In this document: positions 18,746 to 26,106 of the stretch, piece after piece
How positions within the stretch are numbered: the stretch's first letter is position 1
How the letters are laid out: every line of letters starts with the position of its first letter
Source: Streptomyces lincolnensis
Lineage (GTDB): Bacteria; Actinomycetota; Actinomycetes; Streptomycetales; Streptomycetaceae
Direction of reading: 5' to 3'
Assembly (NCBI RefSeq): GCF_001685355.1
Contig: NZ_CP016438.1
Coordinates: forward strand, 3,348,001 to 3,412,000
DNA: 64,000 nt
Notes under the pieces: model-generated
The model's database searches: none
The model's input: only the letters and a program-made list of their open reading frames with translations
Told to the model about the DNA's origin: nothing
Position numbers and translations under genes: made by a program

Positions 18746-20088
18746 TGACGTCGCCCGTTGAGACCTCGTCCGTCGAGGCCTCATCCGTCGAGGCCTCATC
18801 CGCCGAGGTGGGAGGCGCCACGCACGCAGCGCCTCCCTCCCCTCCCGCGGCTCTCGCCGAACTCCCTCCGCTCACGTCCGCGCCCCGTCGCCTCCTCAAG
18901 CATCCCCGCCTGATGCACTACAACCGCCTGGCGGCCCTGGTGCTGCTCGCCAACTTCGGATTCCTGGCGGCGAGTTGGGTCCCGAGCGCCCAAACCATCG
19001 GCTACGCGTCCCTCGCGAACCTCGCGCTCGCCGTGGTCGTACGCCAGCAGTACGTCATCAACCTCTTCTTCCGGCTGGCGACCTGGGCTCCGACGAGCTG
19101 GCCGCTGAAGGTGCGGTGGACGCTCGGGAAGGTGTACCACTTCGGCGGACTGCATGTGGGCGGGGCACTGGCCGGAGCGGTGTGGTTCCTCGCGGGGGCG
19201 GTCGTGGCGACCGTCGATGGCGCCAACCTGCCGCTCATCACGGCGAGTTGGGTACTCGTCGCCCTGCTCGTCGTCATCGTCGCCACCGCCCTGCCGCCCT
19301 TCCGCTCCCGCTTCCACGACCACTTCGAGAAGATCCACCGCTTCGGCGGCTGGAGCGCCCTCGCACTGTTCTGGACGCATACGCTGCTCGGCGCGCAGGG
19401 GCTGGTCGCCCTCGGGGTGCTGACCGTGGTCACCTTCAGCGTCGCCATGCCCTGGCTGCGGCTCCGCAAAGTGAACGTGCGGATCGAGCGGCCCTCCACG
19501 CACGTCGCGTTGGCCCGTTTCGATCACGGCGTGACTCCCTTCGCGGGGTCGTCCACCGCCATCAGCCGCAGCCCGCTCACCGAGTGGCACTCCTTCGCCA
19601 ACGTGCCCTCACCCGGCGAACCCGGCTTCCGGCTGACCATCTCCCGTGCGGGCGACTGGACGGGCTCGTTCATCGACGACGCGCCCCCGAAGGTCTGGGT
19701 CAAGGGCATCACCACGGCCGGGGTCGCCAATATCGAGACCTTGTTCAGCAAGGTGATCTACGTCGCCACCGGCAGCGGTATCGGTCCCTGCCTGCCACAT
19801 CTGCTGGCCGCCGAGGTGCCCTCGCGGCTCGTGTGGGCGACGCGTGACCCCCGCCGGACCTATGGCGACGGCCTCGTCGACGAGATCCTCGCCGTCCAGC
19901 CGAACGCGCTGGTCTGGGACACCTCGCAGCACGGCAAACCGGACATGGTGCGGCTCGCGTACACCGCGTACCGCGACTTCGGTGCCGAAGCCGTCATCTG
20001 CATCTCCAACAAGAAGCTGACCTGGCAGGTCGTTCACGGCCTCGAGCGGCGCGGCATTCCCGCGTACGGCGCGATCTGGGACTCGTAA
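18745..20088 (+). CDS. Membrane flavoprotein with ferredoxin-reductase-like C-terminus (TmpA-like)
   Basis: 447 aa, start coupled to the adenylation gene (TGATG). After a Ser/Glu/Val-rich N-terminal repeat (SSVEA units) come about five or six helices between residues 55 and 230, with His residues in [10 protein letters not shown] and in [12 protein letters not shown] that could bind haem or another cofactor. The C-terminal half has an FNR-like nucleotide site, [18 protein letters not shown], and ends AYGAIWDS. Organisation recalls the fungal TmpA family of membrane flavoproteins, homologues of which are associated with adenylating domains; that link is from memory. Expected role: electron transfer at the membrane. 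Confidence 0.75.
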   Translation: MTSPVETSSVEASSVEASSAEVGGATHAAPPSPPAALAELPPLTSAPRRLLKHPRLMHYNRLAALVLLANFGFLAASWVPSAQTIGYASLANLALAVVVRQQYVINLFFRLATWAPTSWPLKVRWTLGKVYHFGGLHVGGALAGAVWFLAGAVVATVDGANLPLITASWVLVALLVVIVATALPPFRSRFHDHFEKIHRFGGWSALALFWTHTLLGAQGLVALGVLTVVTFSVAMPWLRLRKVNVRIERPSTHVALARFDHGVTPFAGSSTAISRSPLTEWHSFANVPSPGEPGFRLTISRAGDWTGSFIDDAPPKVWVKGITTAGVANIETLFSKVIYVATGSGIGPCLPHLLAAEVPSRLVWATRDPRRTYGDGLVDEILAVQPNALVWDTSQHGKPDMVRLAYTAYRDFGAEAVICISNKKLTWQVVHGLERRGIPAYGAIWDS

Positions 20089-20123
20089 CAGGCCGTCAGG
20101 AGCGAGGGAGACAGGGAGAGTCG

Positions 20124-20891
20124 ATGAACACCCTCAAGATCGAACGTCATGACCGCGTCGTCACGGTACGACTCCACCGGCCGCACGTCCTGAACGCTCT
20201 CAGCAGCGAGCTGCTGGCCGAGCTCCTCGACGTACTACGCCCGTTGGACAGTGACCCGGGCGTCGGCTGCTTCGTCGTCACCGGTTCGGAGAAGGTCTTC
20301 GCGGCCGGTGCCGACATCAAGGAGATGGCCGGGAAGTCGGCCGTGGACATGGCCGCGGAGGACTACTTCGCAGGCTGGGAGGAGTTCGCCGGATTCCGAA
20401 CGCCGAAGATCGCGGCGGTCAACGGCTATGCGCTGGGGGGCGGTTGCGAACTCGCGATGATGTGCGACCTGATCATCGCAGGCGAGTCGGCGGTCTTCGG
20501 CCAGCCGGAGATCAAGCTCGGCGTGATCCCCGGCATCGGCGGCACCCAGCGGCTCACCCGCCTGGTCGGCCGTGCCAAGGCCATGGACCTGATCCTCACG
20601 GGCCGCACGATGGACGCCGGCGAGGCGGAGACCTCGGGCCTGGTGTCACGGGTGGTCCCGGACGACCGCGTCCTCACCGAGGCCACGGAGGCCGCCGCGA
20701 CCGTCGCCTCTTACGGCCTCCCGGCCGTCATGGCCGCCCGCGAGTCGGTCGACCGGGCCCTGGAGACCGGTCTGCGCGACGGGCTTCTTTTCGAACGGCG
20801 GGTGTTCCATGCACTGTTCGCGACGGAGGACCAGAAGGAGGGGATGAGCGCGTTCACGGAGAAGAGGGCGCCTGTTTTCAAGGGGTACTGA
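20124..20891 (+). CDS. Enoyl-CoA hydratase/isomerase (crotonase) family
   Basis: 255 aa. The oxyanion-hole segments [10 protein letters not shown] and [13 protein letters not shown] and the [20 protein letters not shown] block match short-chain enoyl-CoA hydratases closely, including both catalytic glutamates (CEL and QPE positions). It follows the membrane flavoprotein by 35 bp with AGGGAG before its ATG, so it is probably co-transcribed. Hydration of 2-enoyl-CoA is the likely reaction; whether it serves general beta-oxidation or the adenylation operon is open. Confidence 0.9.
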   Translation: MNTLKIERHDRVVTVRLHRPHVLNALSSELLAELLDVLRPLDSDPGVGCFVVTGSEKVFAAGADIKEMAGKSAVDMAAEDYFAGWEEFAGFRTPKIAAVNGYALGGGCELAMMCDLIIAGESAVFGQPEIKLGVIPGIGGTQRLTRLVGRAKAMDLILTGRTMDAGEAETSGLVSRVVPDDRVLTEATEAAATVASYGLPAVMAARESVDRALETGLRDGLLFERRVFHALFATEDQKEGMSAFTEKRAPVFKGY

Positions 20892-20914
20892 CGGGGTGAG
20901 CTGACCCGGTGAGC

Positions 20915-20947
20915 GGGGCGGCGGAAGGGGTCTCGGTCCGCCGCCCC
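20915..20947 (+). terminator. Hairpin terminator after the crotonase gene
   Basis: An 11-bp perfect stem (GGGGCGGCGGA paired with TCCGCCGCCCC) with an 11-nt loop begins 24 bp after the stop. There is no T-run, as is common for Streptomyces terminators. Confidence 0.65.
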
Positions 20948-21029
20948 TCGTCATGTGCGGGTTGTGAGTCCGGGTCCCGCAGGAGGGAAGGCCAAAGGGC
21001 CGACGCACGTGGACCCTTCCTCAGGAGAT

Positions 21030-21376
21030 CAGGCACGTGGAGGACGGTGTGCCCATGGTGGACCGCGGTCGCACACACCAACAGGTCGATCGCCCCAGCC
21101 GCCCGATGCCGGCCCTGCCGGGTCAGCTTGTACTGGGCGGTGTCGCGACCCACCGCCAGGCGCTCTTCGGGACCGGGGAGAGCAGACAGAGCGCGTCCAG
21201 TTCCTCGGCAGCTCATCTCGGTGAGACGGGCTGGTCGCCGAGTAGAGGAATGCGGCACGTGTCGGCTCGCAGAGGTGAAACACCCCGGCGGCAATGTGTC
21301 CCTCCCAGGGGCGCAACGCGCCTGGAGTGCGAAACAGGTGCCACAGAGCCGAGGTGTCCACCAGATACGTGATCAC
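21030..21376 (-). pseudogene. VapC-like PIN-domain toxin, frameshifted
   Basis: From GTG 21376 the frame reads ITYLVDTSALWHLFRTPGALR with the first PIN aspartate, continues to about HRDELPRNW near 21200, then becomes unrelated sequence. The downstream PIN half (DTAQYKLTRQGRHRAAGAIDLL, then VCATAVHHGHTVLHV) is found in another frame from about 21144 to 21036. The two parts in order make one standard VapC, so at least one indel separates them. The end of the protein (usual DDxF block) is not recognisable. No functional toxin is expected. Confidence 0.78.
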
Positions 21377-21500
21377 TCGAAGGCCTCGGGTCGTGCACGC
21401 TTCTCCGCGTCATGCGCCGCCGCGGCCTGCTCGAACTCACCACGCGCACCTAGTCCCGAAGGGCCGTGCTGACGGTCTCCTTCTTCGTCGTGACACCCGT
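21373..21500 (-). pseudogene. VapB-like antitoxin remnant
   Basis: The minus-strand sequence encodes GVTTKKETVSTALRD and then runs into TAG; in the next frame it continues ARGEFEQAAAAHDAEKRARPEAFE and stops at 21373, overlapping the toxin start as GTGA. TTKKETV-ALRDYVAR is the usual VapB DNA-binding segment, so a single deleted base near 21452 explains the break. Sequence further upstream no longer resembles an antitoxin N-terminus. Confidence 0.7.
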
Positions 21501-21719
21501 GGGCCGCTTCCCGCCACGGAACGAGCCAGCGGAGACCTGCACGACACCTACGCGGACTACCCCATAGGCGCCATGACCGACTTGACGGGAATCAGCGTCC
21601 AGAAATCTGTCCAGGCGATCATGAAATCATGGTCACCACGAGGGGTGCCAGGACCCTCACACCCCCGCCCCGACCGGGGAAGTGCCTGGTCAGAAGGTTT
21701 CTCCTCGCGTAGCGAAGAG

Positions 21720-21793
21720 TGGGGCGGGTGGGACTCGAACCCACGGCCGGCGGATTATGAGTCCGCTGCTCTAACCGGCTGAGCTACCGCCCC
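21720..21793 (-). tRNA. tRNA with CAU anticodon (Met or Ile2)
   Basis: A complete 74-nt cloverleaf reads on the minus strand: acceptor GGGGCGG/CCGCCCC, D arm GCTC/GAGC, anticodon stem GCGGA/TCCGC with loop CTCATAA, and T arm GTGGG-TTCGAGT-CCCAC. The CCA end is not encoded. CAU may be elongator methionine or, if lysidine-modified, isoleucine; I cannot decide from the sequence alone. Confidence 0.95.
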
Positions 21794-21935
21794 ATAGCGG
21801 CGTGTCGCGTACAAGTGTGCGCGCCGTCTGCCGCAGCATAGCCGCTCATACGATCTCCTGCTTCGGGTGGTCGACTTCGCCCGGCGTGCACGACCTTGAG
21901 GACTGCGCCCCGTCGCGCACGGTTCCGCCGGACAC

Positions 21936-21960
21936 GAAAAAGGACCCCCACGGGGGTCCT
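21936..21960 (-). terminator. Rho-independent terminator after the Asn tRNAs
   Basis: On the minus strand, AGGACCCC / GGGGTCCT forms an 8-bp stem with a 4-nt loop, followed by five T residues. It lies 11 bp after the 3' end of the first tRNA-Asn gene and probably ends the tRNA-Asn transcript. Confidence 0.85.
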
Positions 21961-21971
21961 CCTTCGTCCTG

Positions 21972-22044
21972 CTCTCCCGACTGGACTCGAACCAGTAACC
22001 TGCCGGTTAACAGCCGGCTGCTCTGCCAATTGAGCTACGGAAGA
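21972..22044 (-). tRNA. tRNA-Asn (GUU), copy 1
   Basis: A 73-nt cloverleaf with anticodon GTT in loop CTGTTAA, T loop TTCGAGT and D arm GCTC/GAGC. Acceptor stem is TCTTCCG/CGGGAGA with one G-U pair and discriminator G. It differs from copy 2 only in the acceptor stem. Confidence 0.95.
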
Positions 22045-22050
22045 TCGAAG

Positions 22051-22123
22051 CTCCCCCGACTGGACTCGAACCAGTAACCTGCCGGTTAACAGCCGGCTGC
22101 TCTGCCAATTGAGCTACGGAGGA
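22051..22123 (-). tRNA. tRNA-Asn (GUU), copy 2
   Basis: A 73-nt cloverleaf, identical to copy 1 from the D arm to the T arm, with acceptor stem TCCTCCG/CGGGGGA. Only 6 bp separate the two genes, so they are very likely transcribed together from a promoter in the 158 bp before 22282. Confidence 0.95.
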
Positions 22124-22281
22124 ATGCCTCGTTGCATCGAACGTACCTCCCTGGGTATTCGCCAGGGGGCGGGCGCTCGCTGCGACACATACATTAGCGC
22201 AAGCAGGGGGGTGCTCCGCCAATCGGTTCCCCCCGGCACCGACGCCGTACCAGAGACCTACACAAGGGAAGGGTGGCTGCC

Positions 22282-22587
22282 ATGCGCTACAAGCTCACGT
22301 TCGTGATGGGGCTGGCTCTGGGTTACGTGCTGGGCACGCGTGCCGGGCGCGAGCGCTACGAGCAGTTGAAGAAGTCCGCGCGCCAGGTCGCGCAGAACCC
22401 CGCCGTCCGCAACACCGCCGAGTCCGCCGCCCAGCAGGGCCGCCAGTTCGCCGGCAAGGCGTACCAGACCGTCAGCGACAAGGTCGGCGACCGGGTCCCG
22501 GACTCCGTCACCCAACGCGTACGCAACCTCCGCGAACGCAACACCAACGGCACCGCAGAGGACGACTGGGGCACCAGCAACACATAA
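22282..22587 (+). CDS. YtxH-domain small membrane-associated protein
   Basis: 101 aa from ATG 22282, with GGAAGGG about 10 nt upstream; a GTG three codons earlier is too close to that site. One N-terminal hydrophobic helix (LTFVMGLALGYVLGTRAG) is followed by a charged amphipathic region (RERYEQLKKSARQVAQNP) and a polar tail. This is the usual arrangement of YtxH-like proteins, which are of unknown function and sometimes stress-linked. It stands alone between tRNA-Asn and the FGGY kinase. Confidence 0.8.
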   Translation: MRYKLTFVMGLALGYVLGTRAGRERYEQLKKSARQVAQNPAVRNTAESAAQQGRQFAGKAYQTVSDKVGDRVPDSVTQRVRNLRERNTNGTAEDDWGTSNT

Positions 22588-22624
22588 CGGTGCATATCAA
22601 CCAGGGCTCACGCACACCCACCAA

Positions 22625-22667
22625 GGGGCGCGGGGAACTGCGCGACCGGCCCCCACCGGGCCCACAC
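22625..22667. repeat. Dispersed Streptomyces intergenic repeat, copy 1
   Basis: About 43 bp beginning GGGGCGCGGGGAACTGCGCG is nearly identical to the right arm of the inverted repeat at 28148-28190. The element lies after the YtxH gene. Sequences of this type are widespread between genes in Streptomyces as far as I recall; function unknown. Confidence 0.75.
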
Positions 22668-22747
22668 CCGCCCCGTAACCCCACGCACCCCACATCCATA
22701 GGCGCCCACCGCCCAAGCAAGCGCAGCGCTACGGCAGAATTCGGACC

Positions 22748-24202
22748 ATGGGGATAGTCGCCGGGTTGGACAGTGCACCCGATTTCACTCGCATCGTGGT
22801 CTGCGACACGGACACGGGTGCCGTGCTCAGGCAGGGGTACGCACCGCATCCGATCGACGGCGCCGAGGGCGGCTCGCGTCCTTCCGACGTCGACCCGCAG
22901 GCCTGGCTGCTGTCCCTGGGCGAGGCCGCGGGCGGCGGGCTGCTGGAGGGCGTGCAGGCGATCGGGGTCTCGGCCCAGCAGAACGCCGTCGTGCCGCTGG
23001 ACGCGCAGGGCAACACCGTGCGGCCGGCGATGGTCGGCGGGGACAAGCGGGCGCAGGTCGCCGCCGCCGATCTGGTGGACGCGCTCGGCGGGCGCGAGGC
23101 GTGGGCGCAGGCGGTGGGGTGTGTTCCGCAGGCCGCGCAGCCGGTGACCAAGCTGCGCTGGCTCGCCAAGACCGAGCCGGAGGCCGCGCAGCGCACCGCC
23201 GTACTGCTCCAGGCGCACGACTGGCTGGTGTGGCAGCTGCTGGGCCGGCCGATCAGGCGGACCACCGACCGGGGCGGCGCCTCGGGGACCGGGTACTGGT
23301 CGGCCGCGACCGGCGGCTACCGGCCGGACCTGGTGGAGCTGGCGCTCGGCCGCCAGGCGATGCTGCCCGAGGTGATCGGCCCCTCGGACGCGTCCGGTAC
23401 GACGCCGGAGGGGCTGCTGATCTCGGCGGGGACCGGCGAGACGATGGCCGCCGCGTTCGGGCTGGGGATCGGGCTCGGCGACGCCGTGGTCTCGCTCGGG
23501 GCCTCCGGGTCCGTGATGGCCGTGCATCCCGAGGCGCTGGTGGACCAGAGCGGGATGATCACCTCGCTGGCGGACGCGACCGGCATGCACCTGCCGGTCG
23601 TCACGACGCTGAACGCCGTACGGACCCTGCGCGGGGCCGCCGAGATGCTCGGGGTCGGCGATCTGGAGGGCCTGTCCGATCTGGCGATGAAGTCGACGCC
23701 CGGGGCGCACGGGCTGGTGCTGCTGCCGTATCTGGAGGGTGAGCGGACGCCCCATCTGCCGCACACCGCGGGCTCGCTCGTCGGGCTCAGGCGGGAGTCG
23801 ATGAAGCCGGAGCATCTGGCGCGGGCCGCGTTCGAGGGCATGCTGTGCGGGCTCGCGGACGCGCTCGACGTGCTGCGCGGCCGAGGTGTGGAGGTGCGGC
23901 GGATCTTCCTGCTGGGGGCGGCCGCCGAGCTGCCCGCCGTGCAGGCCGCGGCGCCCGCGCTGTTCGGGACGCAGGTCGTCGTACCGCAGCCGGCGGACTA
24001 CGCGGCGATCGGTGCCGCCCGGCAGGCCGCCTGGGCGCTCGGTGTCTCGCAGGGCATGCTCGACCCGCGCACCCCGCCGGCCTGGCAGGGCGCGGCGGCG
24101 CAGGTCCTGGAGCCGGGCGAGGAACTGGCGGTGGGGCAGGCGGTGCGCCAGCAGTACGTGTCGGTCCGGGAGCAGACCCATCCCGGGGCGTTCCGGGTGT
24201 AG
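22748..24202 (+). CDS. FGGY-family carbohydrate kinase (xylulokinase-like)
   Basis: 484 aa. The two-lobed FGGY fold is recognised from GLDSAPDFTRIVVCDTDTG (phosphate loop 1, near residue 6), GVSAQQNAVVPLDAQGN (sugar site), LISAGTGETMAAAFGL, and AAFEGMLCGLADALDVLRG followed by LLGGA-like LLGAAAELPAVQ. Best fits are xylulose kinases, but the usual WND-R sugar-binding block is replaced by VGGDKRA, so the sugar may differ. No sugar transporter or isomerase is adjacent, and it appears to be transcribed alone. Confidence 0.82.
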   Translation: MGIVAGLDSAPDFTRIVVCDTDTGAVLRQGYAPHPIDGAEGGSRPSDVDPQAWLLSLGEAAGGGLLEGVQAIGVSAQQNAVVPLDAQGNTVRPAMVGGDKRAQVAAADLVDALGGREAWAQAVGCVPQAAQPVTKLRWLAKTEPEAAQRTAVLLQAHDWLVWQLLGRPIRRTTDRGGASGTGYWSAATGGYRPDLVELALGRQAMLPEVIGPSDASGTTPEGLLISAGTGETMAAAFGLGIGLGDAVVSLGASGSVMAVHPEALVDQSGMITSLADATGMHLPVVTTLNAVRTLRGAAEMLGVGDLEGLSDLAMKSTPGAHGLVLLPYLEGERTPHLPHTAGSLVGLRRESMKPEHLARAAFEGMLCGLADALDVLRGRGVEVRRIFLLGAAAELPAVQAAAPALFGTQVVVPQPADYAAIGAARQAAWALGVSQGMLDPRTPPAWQGAAAQVLEPGEELAVGQAVRQQYVSVREQTHPGAFRV

Positions 24203-24372
24203 AGCGCGAAGCGGAATGTAAGACACCGGTAGGAGTCCGCGCCCAGAAGGACCCGTAAGGCCGTACGAAGCACTGCTCTCGGCTTAATCGGTTGAGGTAA
24301 CGCGGGTGGAGTGTCCGACGATAGGGGCCAGGGGCAACCAGTCGCCCTGTCGCCGACTCCGAGAGACGTAGC

Positions 24373-26106
24373 GTGCTCATACGACTTCTGCGGACCTGTC
24401 TCAGGCCCTACAAGAAACCCATCTGGCTCCTGGTGCTGCTCCAGCTCCTCCAGACCTGCGCCACGCTGTATCTGCCCACGCTCAACGCGGACATCATCGA
24501 CCAGGGCGTCGTGAACGGGGACACCGGCTACATCCTCGGCTACGGCGCCCTGATGATCGGCATCTCGCTGGTGCAGGTCGTCTGCAACATCGGTGCCGTG
24601 TACTACGGCGCGCGGACCGCGTCGGCGGTCGGCCGGGATCTGCGGGCGGCGGTCTTCGACCGGGTGCAGTCCTTCTCGGCGCGCGAGGTGGGCCAGTTCG
24701 GCGCGCCCTCGCTGATCACCCGTACGACCAATGACGTGCAGCAGGTCCAGATGCTGGCCCTGATGACGTTCACGCTCTTGGTGTCGGCGCCCATCATGTG
24801 CGTGGGCGGCATCGTGCTGGCGCTCGGCCTGGACGTACCGCTGTCCGCGGTGCTGGTGGCCGTGGTGCCGACACTGGGCATCTGCGTGACGTTGATCGTA
24901 CGGCGGCTGCGTCCGCTGTTCCGGTCCATGCAGGTGAAGCTGGACACCGTGAACCGGGTGCTGCGCGAGCAGATCACCGGCAACCGGGTGATCCGCGCCT
25001 TCGTGCGGGACGGCTACGAGGAGGAGCGCTTCCGGACGTCGAACACCGACCTCACCGATGTCGCGCTGAAGACCGGCAACCTGCTCGCGCTGATGTTCCC
25101 GATCGTGATGACGGTGGTGAACCTGTCGTCGATCGCGGTGGTGTGGTTCGGCGCCCACCGGATCGACAGCGGCGGGATGCAGATCGGTGACCTGACCGCG
25201 TTCCTCGCCTATCTGATGCAGATCGTCATGTCCGTGATGATGGCCACCTTCATGTTCATGATGGTGCCGCGCGCGGAGGTGTGCGCCGAGCGCATCCAGG
25301 AGGTCCTCGACACCTCCTCCAGCGTGGTCCCGCCGGTGGCTCCCGTCACCCGGCTGCGACGGCACGGGCATCTGGAGATCCGCGGGGCCGGGTTCTGCTA
25401 TCCCGGTGCCGAGGAGCCGGTGCTCAAGACGATCGACCTGGTGGCCCGTCCCGGTGAGGTGACCGCCGTGATCGGCTCGACCGGCAGCGGCAAGTCCACC
25501 CTCCTCGGGCTGGTGCCCCGGCTGTTCGACGCGACCGACGGCGAGGTCCTCGTCGACGGGGTGCCGGTGGCGGACGTCGATCCCGAGCTGCTGGCGCGGA
25601 CCGTCGGGCTCGTACCGCAGAAGCCGTACCTGTTCGCGGGCACGGTGGCGACCAATCTGCGCTACGGCAATCCCGACGCCACCGACGAGGAGCTGTGGCA
25701 GGCGCTGGAGGTGGCGCAGGCCAAGGGCTTCGTCAGCGGGCTGGAGAACGGCCTCGACTCGCCCATCGCGCAGGGCGGCACCAACGTCTCCGGTGGTCAG
25801 CGGCAGCGGCTCGCGATCGCCCGGACGCTCGTGCAGCGCCCGGAGATCTACCTCTTCGACGACTCCTTCTCGGCCCTGGACTACGCGACCGACGCGGCTC
25901 TCAGGGCGGCGCTGGCCGCGGAGACCGCCGAGGCGACCGTCGTGATCGTCGCCCAGCGGGTGGCCACCATCCGGGACGCCGACCGGATCGTCGTCCTCGA
26001 CGAGGGCCGGGTCGTCGGCACCGGCAGCCACCGCGAACTGATGGCGGACAACGAGACCTACCGGGAGATCGTGCTCTCCCAGCTCACGGAAGCGGAGGCC
26101 GCCTGA
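24373..26106 (+). CDS. Heterodimeric ABC exporter subunit 1 (degenerate nucleotide site)
   Basis: 577 aa from GTG 24373. Six-helix membrane domain, then an ATPase with Walker A GSTGSGKST, signature NVSGGQRQR and Walker B IYLFDDSFSALD. The residue after the Walker B aspartate is Asp instead of the catalytic Glu, and the H-loop histidine is Gln (IVAQRVATI), so this half should bind but not efficiently hydrolyse ATP at its own site. The gene overlaps the next by one base (TGATG). Together they form a TmrAB/TM287-288-type heterodimer, generally a drug or peptide exporter. Confidence 0.9.
   Translation: MLIRLLRTCLRPYKKPIWLLVLLQLLQTCATLYLPTLNADIIDQGVVNGDTGYILGYGALMIGISLVQVVCNIGAVYYGARTASAVGRDLRAAVFDRVQSFSAREVGQFGAPSLITRTTNDVQQVQMLALMTFTLLVSAPIMCVGGIVLALGLDVPLSAVLVAVVPTLGICVTLIVRRLRPLFRSMQVKLDTVNRVLREQITGNRVIRAFVRDGYEEERFRTSNTDLTDVALKTGNLLALMFPIVMTVVNLSSIAVVWFGAHRIDSGGMQIGDLTAFLAYLMQIVMSVMMATFMFMMVPRAEVCAERIQEVLDTSSSVVPPVAPVTRLRRHGHLEIRGAGFCYPGAEEPVLKTIDLVARPGEVTAVIGSTGSGKSTLLGLVPRLFDATDGEVLVDGVPVADVDPELLARTVGLVPQKPYLFAGTVATNLRYGNPDATDEELWQALEVAQAKGFVSGLENGLDSPIAQGGTNVSGGQRQRLAIARTLVQRPEIYLFDDSFSALDYATDAALRAALAAETAEATVVIVAQRVATIRDADRIVVLDEGRVVGTGSHRELMADNETYREIVLSQLTEAEAA

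Noticed and set aside
17129..20891. Considered as part of a complete NRPS cluster
   Set aside because: No condensation, carrier, thioesterase or MbtH-like gene lies nearby; only one adenylation domain is active-looking, so no assembly line can be proposed.
20909..21782. Plus-strand open frames between the crotonase and the CAU tRNA
   Set aside because: No motifs; they are antisense to the decayed VapBC pair, whose residual protein similarity is on the minus strand.
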